This document shows, one piece after another, positions 4,820 through 10,885 of a stretch of DNA of 10,885 nucleotides. How positions within the stretch are numbered: the first letter of the stretch is position 1; every line of letters begins with the position of its first letter. The DNA comes from Porphyromonadaceae bacterium UBA4277 (GTDB lineage Bacteria; Bacteroidota; Bacteroidia; Bacteroidales; Muribaculaceae): NCBI GenBank assembly GCA_002395965.1, contig DGVT01000128.1, positions 1 to 10,885 of the forward strand. Direction: 5' to 3'. A program made the translations under genes and the position numbers. The notes below the pieces were generated by a model, which ran no database searches, was not told where the DNA came from, and worked only from the letters and a program-made list of their open reading frames with translations.

Positions 4820-6337
4820 ATGAGTACAATAAGGAAAATGATTTTGGCTGCGGCAGTGGCTTTGGTGTGTGTAACAGGTGTCAAGGCCGACCATGTGGTG
4901 ATAATCGGTGCCAACGACACCCACTCGCAGATAGAGCCGGCCTCCGACGGTCAGGGAGGTGTGTTGCGCCGTCGTGCCATCTACGACGACATCCGTCGTC
5001 ACAACAAGAACACGGTGCTCGTTCATGCCGGCGATGCTGTGCAGGGAACGGTGTTTTTCTCGCTCTATGGGGGCGAGGTGGAATATTCGCTTATCGACTC
5101 GCTGGGCTATGACATGATCATTACCGGCAATCATGAGTTTGACAACGGCCTTGAGAGCCTGGCCGGTTATTACCGTAATATCAAGGCCAAGAAGCTGAGT
5201 GTGAACTATGACGTGAGCGGCACTGAGCTTGAGGGCATGTTTGAGCCTTATGTGATCAAGGCTTATGGCGACAAGCGCGTAGCATTCTTCGGCATCAACG
5301 TCGAGCCCGAAGGCCTGATTTCGGCCAAGAACTACGCCGGCATTCGCTATGTTCGCTCGATTGATGTGGCCGATGCCATGGCGCGCTTTCTCAAGGAGGT
5401 GCTGAAGGTTGACTACACAGTGATGATTTCGCACATAGGCTACACGTCCTACGACCCCAGCGAGCCCAACGACGTGGACATTATCAAGTCGAGCCACTAC
5501 ATCGACCTGGTGGTGGGTGGCCACTCCCACACCGTGGTGAAGCCCGGTAGCGAGTATGCTGCTGTGCTCAATGCCGATGGCCGCCCCATAGTCGTCGGCC
5601 AGAACGGAAAGAGCGGAAAGTTTGTCTCTACCTACGACCTTGACCTTGAAACCGGCAAGGTGGTGTATAACCTGATTCCGGTGAATGCCCAGTGGGACGA
5701 GGCCGCCAAGGCTTATCCTGCCATGGAGGCCTGGCTGAACCATTACAAGCAAGGAGTTGACTCGCTGATGAACAACCCTGTGGGCGAATCGGTGCGTTAT
5801 ATGAAAAACTCGAGCGCAGCGTCGCAGAACTGGGTGTGTGATGCGGCGATGGCCATAATCCCCGGTCTGTCGGGCATCAAGGATGTGCAGTTTGCCATCA
5901 TGAACAAGGGTGGCATTCGCACCGATATGCCTCAGGGCACTGTTACCGAGGGGGTGTTAAGCTCGATGTTCCCCTTCGACAACCGCTTTGTGGTGCTTGA
6001 GATTTCGGGTCAGGGCCTGCTCGATGCGTTGAAGGTGATGGCCGGACGTGGCGGCGATGCAGTGAGCAAGGAGCTCAAGGTGACTTTTAACGAAAAGGGC
6101 GAGATCACATCGGCCAAGGTCAAGGGCAAGAAGGTTGATCCCAAGAAGACCTACCGCATGGTGACGATCGACTATCTGGCCAATGGTGGCGACTACATGG
6201 TATCGCTCAAGGAAGCCAAGCGGCTGTATGTGGATGATGTGAAGTATGGTGTTCACATCCTCGACTATGTCAAGCGGCTTACAGCCCAGGGCAAGAAGAT
6301 TGAGAGCACCGACGAAGTGCGCATGCTCAAGAAATAA
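4820..6337 (+). CDS. Secreted bifunctional metallophosphatase/5'-nucleotidase
   Basis: This 505-residue exported enzyme of the UshA/5'-nucleotidase family removes phosphate from nucleotides outside the cytoplasm so that nucleosides can be salvaged. A signal peptide (1-23, cleaved after VKA) is followed by a metallophosphatase domain with all metal ligands: NDTH (D33, H35), GDAVQG (D72), GNHEFD (N104, H105), ISHIGY (H205) and GGHSHT (H235, H237). The 5'-nucleotidase C-terminal substrate domain follows, with NKGGIRTD (362-369), FPFDN (384-388) and DYLANGGDYM (451-460), which normally clamp the nucleobase. Both halves are in one chain. No lipobox Cys is apparent, so the periplasm is likely. The start fits the strong promoter at 4761-4792. 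tcdA follows after 48 bp without an obvious promoter of its own. Confidence 0.93.
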   Translation: MSTIRKMILAAAVALVCVTGVKADHVVIIGANDTHSQIEPASDGQGGVLRRRAIYDDIRRHNKNTVLVHAGDAVQGTVFFSLYGGEVEYSLIDSLGYDMIITGNHEFDNGLESLAGYYRNIKAKKLSVNYDVSGTELEGMFEPYVIKAYGDKRVAFFGINVEPEGLISAKNYAGIRYVRSIDVADAMARFLKEVLKVDYTVMISHIGYTSYDPSEPNDVDIIKSSHYIDLVVGGHSHTVVKPGSEYAAVLNADGRPIVVGQNGKSGKFVSTYDLDLETGKVVYNLIPVNAQWDEAAKAYPAMEAWLNHYKQGVDSLMNNPVGESVRYMKNSSAASQNWVCDAAMAIIPGLSGIKDVQFAIMNKGGIRTDMPQGTVTEGVLSSMFPFDNRFVVLEISGQGLLDALKVMAGRGGDAVSKELKVTFNEKGEITSAKVKGKKVDPKKTYRMVTIDYLANGGDYMVSLKEAKRLYVDDVKYGVHILDYVKRLTAQGKKIESTDEVRMLKK

Positions 6338-6385
6338 GGTCTCAAAACACAAGCTCGTTGCACTTGGTAAATCATCACTGTTACA

Positions 6386-7156
6386 ATGCAAGATCAGTTT
6401 TCACGCACACGGCTCCTGCTTGGTCAGGCAGCAATCGACCGCCTGGCCAGTTGCCGGGTAGCGGTCTTCGGCGTTGGAGGTGTGGGAGGCTATGCCGTCG
6501 AGGTGCTGGCACGCAGCGGCGTGGGAGCCATCGACGTGATTGACAACGACCGCATCTGCCCGAGCAACATCAACCGGCAGATTATAGCACTCACCACCAA
6601 CGTCGGCCAATATAAGGTGGATGTGGCGCGCGAGCGAATTCTCGCCATCAACCCGCAGTGCAAGGTCAACGTGCACCGCATGTTCTACCTGGTGAGTAAT
6701 GCCCACGAGCTGGATCTTAGCGTCTATGACTATGTGGTTGACTGCATCGACACGGTGAGTGCAAAAATGGAGCTCATCAGGCAGTGCAAACGCCTTGACG
6801 TGCCCATCATCTGCAGCATGGGCGCGGCCAACAAGCTCGATGCAACGGCTTTTCGTGTGGCCGACATAACGAAGACCATCATGGACCCTCTGGCAAAAGT
6901 GATACGCAAGCGGCTGCGTCGCGAAGGCATCAACCACTTCAAGTGCGTTTACAGTCCCGAAGTGCCCCGTGTGCCACTCGATGAACTGAACACCGAGTGC
7001 GCTCCTTCCGACGGCTGTGCTGACAACGAGAAGAGAACCCCTCCGGCAAGCAACGCATGGGTTCCGGCCGCTGCCGGGCTTGTCGTGGGTGGAGAAGTGG
7101 TGAAAGACCTCATTGCCGACTGCCCGGGCCAGGCACCACCCAGCCGCAACAACTAA
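6386..7156 (+). CDS. tcdA: tRNA threonylcarbamoyladenosine dehydratase (TcdA/CsdL)
   Basis: TcdA uses ATP to cyclise t6A at tRNA position 37 into ct6A, improving decoding of ANN codons. The 256-residue E1-like (ThiF/MoeB fold) protein has the nucleotide loop GVGGVGG (29-35), the ATP-binding VIDNDRICPSNINRQ stretch (51-65; D53, N61 and R64 expected to contact ATP), VDCIDTV and the family signature CSMGAANKLD. The tail WVPAAAGLVVGGEVVKDLI matches the C-terminal helix region of TcdA. A Cys-containing loop (ECAPSDGCADNEKRTPP) precedes it. The start is the ATG at 6386. It is probably cotranscribed with the upstream phosphatase, a pairing with no obvious functional link. Confidence 0.93.
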   Translation: MQDQFSRTRLLLGQAAIDRLASCRVAVFGVGGVGGYAVEVLARSGVGAIDVIDNDRICPSNINRQIIALTTNVGQYKVDVARERILAINPQCKVNVHRMFYLVSNAHELDLSVYDYVVDCIDTVSAKMELIRQCKRLDVPIICSMGAANKLDATAFRVADITKTIMDPLAKVIRKRLRREGINHFKCVYSPEVPRVPLDELNTECAPSDGCADNEKRTPPASNAWVPAAAGLVVGGEVVKDLIADCPGQAPPSRNN

Positions 7157-7209
7157 CTTTTTACATGTGTACTCAAAGATATAATGAAATATTGATAATG
7201 AACGATATA

Positions 7210-10200
7210 ATGAAAAGGAAAGTGTTATTTGCCTTGGCCATAGTGGTAGCGCTGTGTGCCGGTGCCCGCGACAAAGGCGTGGAGCCATCGCTTTTTAATA
7301 GTGTTGATAAGGCTGCGATGCAGGCTTGGGTGGATGCCCAGATGCAGGCAATGACTCCCGCTCAGCGTGTGGCTCAGCTCATCATCATGGCCGTAGATCC
7401 CAAAGATGATGACGCCACTCGTGCCTTGGTAAAGCGCTATGTGGCCGACAACTGTGTGGGCGGACTGATATATAATGGTAGCTCGCTGGACGCGCAGCTG
7501 AGTGTTACCAACTATGCTCAGCAGCAAGCCCGTGTTCCGCTGATGATAACCATCGATGGCGAGTGGGGTCTGGCCATGCGCGTGGAGAGTGCGCCCCGTT
7601 TTCCGCGTAATCTTGTGCTTGGAGCCGTCGATGACGATGCCCTGCTTTACCGCTATGGCCGCGAGGTGGCTCGCGAATTGCGCCGCGTGGGCATCCATGT
7701 GAATTTTGCGCCTGTGCTCGATGTTAACGATAATTCGCAGAATCCTGTTATAGGCACTCGTTCATTCGGTGAGAGCCCCGAGTTGGTCTCTCGCCATGCC
7801 ATAGCCTATGCCCGTGGCCTTGAAGATGGCGGTGTGCTGTCGGTAGGCAAGCATTTTCCCGGTCATGGCTCCACGGTCGAGGATTCTCACAAGACATTGC
7901 CTCTTATCGACAAGTCGATGCGTGAAATCAACACTTGTGAGCTGATACCTTTTCGCAACTATATAGCAGCCGGCTTATCGGGCATACTGATTGCTCACCT
8001 CAATGTTCCTGCCATAGATGCCAGTGGTCGTCCCACCACCATGTCGCGCCACTGCGTTACCGACTTGCTGAAAGATCAGCTTGGCTTTCGTGGGCTGGTG
8101 TTTACCGATGCCCTGAGCATGGAGGGTGCCAAGCGCAATGTGAGTGGCTCGCCTTGTGTAAATGCCCTTCTTGCCGGTAACGACGTGCTGCTCATGCCAG
8201 CCAATGCCGATGCCGAGGTTCAGACGGTGCTTGCTGCAGTAGCAGCTGGCACGCTCAGCCAGAAGGATATCGACGATCGCTGTCGCAAGGTGCTGAGCTA
8301 CAAATATGCCTTAGGGCTGACCGTGCCGCAAAGTGTGGTAGTGAGCGGAGCATCGGCATCGGTTGCCGGCGGTGATGCCAACGCATTGCAGCACCAGCTT
8401 GTGGCCTCGTCGATCACTGTAGTAAAGAACCACGACGGCATTCTGCCAGTGCGCAACCTCCAGAGCCGCCACATAGCCGTGGTCACACTGGGTGATGAGC
8501 GCGGAGTGAAATCGATGTATGCCCGTCGCTCGACCGACTATGCCCAGGCCACGCACTTTGCCTGGAAAGCCGGTGATGATGCTATGGCACTTGCTCATCG
8601 CATAGCCGATGGGAATTTCAACCTTGTGAGTGTGGCTGTGTGCGGCACCGATTCTGCCACATGTGCCGCAGCTTCGGCCATAGTAAAGCGGTGCAAGAAC
8701 GTGGTGCTGACAGTTATGGGCAAGCCCTACGAGATTTCGCGCTGCGGCAGTCTGATTACCAACAGCCATGTGAAGGCCGCCTTGGTAGCCTATCAGACCG
8801 ACGACCTTGCGCAGGACTATGCCGTGCAGACCATCTATGGCGGCAATGCCGCCCGCGGCATCCTGCCCATAGCCCTCAAGTGCGGGTCTAAGACCTATCA
8901 TGCCGGTCACGGCATCCATTATGCCGCCACCCGTTTAGGCTATGGTGTTCCCAGCGAGGTGGGTGTGAATGACCGCCTGCTGCAACAGATCGACTCCCTT
9001 GCACGTCTGGGTGTCCGCGAGAGGGCGTTTCCCGGCTGCCAGGTGCTTGTGGCCCGCCACGGAAAGATTATCTGCCAGCGCTCGTATGGCGAGATCGACT
9101 TCGGCAGTGGCATACCGGTGACCGACAACACCCTGTTTGGGCTCGCCTCGGTATCGAAGTGTGCCGGTACGCTCCCGGCGGTGATGAAGGTGTTTGACGA
9201 TGGCAAGTTTGAGCTCGACGAGCCTGCCAGCCGCATCATCACCGACCTGCGCGGCGGCGACAAGGCCGACATCACGTTCCGCGACCTGCTATATCACGAG
9301 ACCGGCATGCCGGCGTCGATGAACATGTGGACCATGATGATGGACACAGCCACCTATCGCGGTGCACTCATTGCCGAGAGTGCCGATGCTGATCACACCA
9401 TTAAAATCATGAACGGAGCCTGGGGTCACAAGGATGCGCGGCTGCGCACCGATATACTCTCCAACCACCAGACCGAGCGCTTCAACATAGCCATAGCCGA
9501 CGGCCTGTGGGGTGGCCGTGTGACCTACGACTCGATAATGCAGCGCATCTATCACATCGGGCTTGGCAAGAAGAAGTATCTGTACAGCTGCCTGAACTTC
9601 TGTCTGCTTGCCGATGCCGTGCAGCGCCTCACGCACTCGCCGCTCAACTACTATGTGAATACTAAGATTTTTGCCCCGTTAGGAGCTTATCGCACGCTGT
9701 ACCGTCCGTTGTCGCGTTTCCCTCGCGATCAGATAGCCTATACCGAGGTTGACACCTACCTGCGGCGCCAACACATTCACGGTTATGTGCACGACGAACT
9801 TGCGGCCTTCTCGGGCGGTGTGCAGGGCAATGCCGGCCTGTTTTCGACGGCAGCCGACCTTGCCAAGCTGCTGCAGATGTGGCTCAATGGTGGCACCTAT
9901 GGCGGTGTAAGGTTCTACAAGCCCTCGACGGTAGAGATTTTTACCACGCAGAAGAGTGCCAACAGTCACCGTGGCCTGGGCTTTGACAAACCAGTGGTGG
10001 GCAATCCCGAGGCGTCGAACACATGCCCTGAGGCCACTGCCGAGACCTACGGCCACACCGGTTTCACGGGCACGAGCTTCTGGGTGGATCCAAAGAACGA
10101 TATGTTCTACATCTTCTTGAGCAACCGTGTGAGCCCCACGCGCAATAATCCCAACTTCTCGCGCATCGGTGCCCGCAGCCGCATCCACTCGCTGGTGTAT

Positions 10201-10218
10201 AAGAACCTGGTGAAGTGA
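7210..10218 (+). CDS. Exported GH3 beta-N-acetylglucosaminidase fused to a beta-lactamase-fold serine hydrolase
   Basis: This two-enzyme fusion has 1002 residues. A signal peptide (about 1-18, MKRKVLFALAIVVALCAGA) leads to a glycoside hydrolase 3 domain (about 30-370). Its NagZ hallmarks are KHFPGHG (214-220) with the Asp-His general acid/base dyad in DSH (225-227) and nucleophile D300 in FTDALSM. A GH3 C-terminal domain (about 385-560) follows. The last 400 residues form a class C beta-lactamase/penicillin-binding fold with SVSK (S647, K650) and HTGFTG (949-954). The middle motif reads Y792-S-C, not the usual Y-x-N. The domain pair suggests cutting N-acetylglucosamine bonds in peptidoglycan and hydrolysing an associated peptide or ester in the periplasm. 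The start could also be ATG 7198, four codons earlier; the frame further upstream overlaps tcdA and is spurious. TAACTTTT at 7154-7161 is a possible weak -7 element. Confidence 0.92.
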   Translation: MKRKVLFALAIVVALCAGARDKGVEPSLFNSVDKAAMQAWVDAQMQAMTPAQRVAQLIIMAVDPKDDDATRALVKRYVADNCVGGLIYNGSSLDAQLSVTNYAQQQARVPLMITIDGEWGLAMRVESAPRFPRNLVLGAVDDDALLYRYGREVARELRRVGIHVNFAPVLDVNDNSQNPVIGTRSFGESPELVSRHAIAYARGLEDGGVLSVGKHFPGHGSTVEDSHKTLPLIDKSMREINTCELIPFRNYIAAGLSGILIAHLNVPAIDASGRPTTMSRHCVTDLLKDQLGFRGLVFTDALSMEGAKRNVSGSPCVNALLAGNDVLLMPANADAEVQTVLAAVAAGTLSQKDIDDRCRKVLSYKYALGLTVPQSVVVSGASASVAGGDANALQHQLVASSITVVKNHDGILPVRNLQSRHIAVVTLGDERGVKSMYARRSTDYAQATHFAWKAGDDAMALAHRIADGNFNLVSVAVCGTDSATCAAASAIVKRCKNVVLTVMGKPYEISRCGSLITNSHVKAALVAYQTDDLAQDYAVQTIYGGNAARGILPIALKCGSKTYHAGHGIHYAATRLGYGVPSEVGVNDRLLQQIDSLARLGVRERAFPGCQVLVARHGKIICQRSYGEIDFGSGIPVTDNTLFGLASVSKCAGTLPAVMKVFDDGKFELDEPASRIITDLRGGDKADITFRDLLYHETGMPASMNMWTMMMDTATYRGALIAESADADHTIKIMNGAWGHKDARLRTDILSNHQTERFNIAIADGLWGGRVTYDSIMQRIYHIGLGKKKYLYSCLNFCLLADAVQRLTHSPLNYYVNTKIFAPLGAYRTLYRPLSRFPRDQIAYTEVDTYLRRQHIHGYVHDELAAFSGGVQGNAGLFSTAADLAKLLQMWLNGGTYGGVRFYKPSTVEIFTTQKSANSHRGLGFDKPVVGNPEASNTCPEATAETYGHTGFTGTSFWVDPKNDMFYIFLSNRVSPTRNNPNFSRIGARSRIHSLVYKNLVK

Positions 10219-10235
10219 GGTGGTGGCGATGCCGG

Positions 10236-10285
10236 TAAATAAATAAGGTGAAGCACGACGCGTTGTGCTTCACCTTATTTATTTA
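10236..10285. terminator. Bidirectional intrinsic terminator between convergent genes
   Basis: A perfect 21-bp inverted repeat (10236-10256 and 10265-10285) surrounds an 8-nt loop whose ACGCGT core is itself self-complementary. The inner stem, GGTGAAGCAC with GTGCTTCACC, is GC-containing. The outer stem is TAAATAAATAA on one side and TTATTTATTTA on the other, so each strand ends in a T-rich tail. It lies 17 bp past the GH3 stop and 25 bp past the stop of the convergent dockerin gene, so it can end transcription from both sides. Confidence 0.93.
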
Positions 10286-10310
10286 ACTCAAAATTAGCGG
10301 TCTTGACCGA

Positions 10311-10885
10311 TTAGCGCTCGTAGAGGCCGAGTGTGATGTTGATGATGATGTTCACATCGTCCACGTCGATGAGGTGGTCATCGTTGAGGTCGGCCTTGCC
10401 GGGGTAGTCGGCCTGTGTCTTAAGGTCGAGTGTGATGTTAATCACAGCGTTCACATCGTCCACGTCAACCATTCCGTCGCCAGTTACGTCGCCAAACAGC
10501 CCTTGTACCGGTTCGTCCTTTTCGTCGATCCACATGGCCGAGAAAGTGTAGCGGTCGGTGATGAGTGCCAGACGTGTAGCCTCACCGGTGGTGATATCTA
10601 CCTCGTAGAGTGCGGTGTCATACTTGCCGTTGGTGCGCCAATCGCGGTCGGAGAGGTTAGTCAGGTTGCCATACTCGTTGTAGCCCTTGCCGCTGTTCAC
10701 ATAGCCGTTCCAGTACATCTTGTTGGGGTCTTTCTTGCTGAAGCAAGCGCTCTGACGCTTAGCCTGTGAGCAATAGCCGGTGCCTGCGTTAGGATATTCG
10801 TTGATCATGAGTCCTGTTGCGAGGTCAAACTCGTGCAGGTGTGCTCCTGCCAGGTTTCCATCGATGTCATAGACCTTTACGTCTT
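10311..10885 (-). CDS. Dockerin type I domain protein, C-terminal part (truncated at the window edge)
   Basis: The leftward frame is open to the right edge, so only the last 190 residues are visible; an internal ATG at 10808 is not the start. The visible part begins with beta-rich repeats, HEFDLATG and LYEVDITTGEATRLALI, that look like beta-propeller blades. It ends in a dockerin type I module with two calcium loops: DVTGDGMVDVDDVNAVIN and DLNDDHLIDVDDVNIIIN, each with Asp or Asn at the expected ligand positions. The two loops are also alike in DNA (10329-10340 and 10428-10439, period 99 bp), showing internal duplication. No type IX secretion C-terminal domain follows; the protein ends at GLYER. 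It is probably exported, but the N-terminus is outside the window. The overall function is unknown. Confidence 0.85.
   Translation of the reverse strand, partial: DVKVYDIDGNLAGAHLHEFDLATGLMINEYPNAGTGYCSQAKRQSACFSKKDPNKMYWNGYVNSGKGYNEYGNLTNLSDRDWRTNGKYDTALYEVDITTGEATRLALITDRYTFSAMWIDEKDEPVQGLFGDVTGDGMVDVDDVNAVINITLDLKTQADYPGKADLNDDHLIDVDDVNIIINITLGLYER

Noticed and set aside
4796..5752. 318-codon frame antisense to the 5'-nucleotidase gene
   Set aside because: It lies wholly opposite a gene with complete enzyme motifs, is rich in His/Val/Gly as expected of a mirror frame, and has no promoter or recognisable domain.
7057..7197. Extended N-terminus of the GH3 fusion
   Set aside because: It overlaps tcdA by 100 bp in another frame and would bury the signal peptide behind about 50 Arg/Pro-rich residues.
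6401..7288. 295-codon frame antisense to tcdA
   Set aside because: It is opposite an intact tcdA and the start of the GH3 gene, with no motif of its own; it reflects codon bias of the sense strand.

Overview
The window reads as a gut-type member of the Bacteroidales (Muribaculaceae- or Prevotellaceae-like; the family is an inference). Three things point there: near-perfect Bacteroidetes promoters of the form TTTG-N20-TAnnTTTG; A-rich leaders without Shine-Dalgarno sites; and a typical gene set (DUF3109 protein, PG_1098-type methyltransferase, folP next to a diadenylate cyclase gene, a GH3/beta-lactamase fusion, a dockerin-tailed protein). No rRNA, tRNA or CRISPR array was seen.

Layout. Positions 1-4703 are read leftwards. 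From right to left they hold a SAM-dependent methyltransferase with a THUMP-like domain (3501-4703), a small membrane-anchored hypothetical protein (3118-3477), a G-rich 9-bp tandem array (2982-3098), folP (2049-2909), cdaA (1238-2020), a 440-bp gene-poor stretch, a DUF3109 protein (216-797) and a second copy of the G-rich array (93-182). The 440-bp stretch is the most unusual part. An AT-rich 7-bp tandem repeat is interrupted by a 232-bp element with perfect 18-bp terminal inverted repeats. The element's interior is almost filled by a 59-codon reading frame and contains a series of short CTC-N3-GAG hairpins.

A compact divergent promoter pair (4725-4792) separates this block from the rightward genes: a secreted 5'-nucleotidase-type phosphatase (4820-6337), the tRNA t6A dehydratase tcdA (6386-7156) and a 1002-residue exported GH3/beta-lactamase-fold enzyme (7210-10218). 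A 21-bp perfect palindrome (10236-10285) ends this transcript and faces the convergent, truncated dockerin-domain gene (10311 to the right edge).

Functionally the chromosomal genes are housekeeping: folate synthesis, c-di-AMP signalling, RNA modification, nucleotide salvage and cell-wall recycling. The novelty is between genes: the inverted-repeat element and its small ORF, and two unlinked copies of a 9-bp array. Each array lies just past the stop codon of a leftward gene, next to a T-tract on the transcribed strand, and has an ATG directly after the matching A-tract on the other strand.
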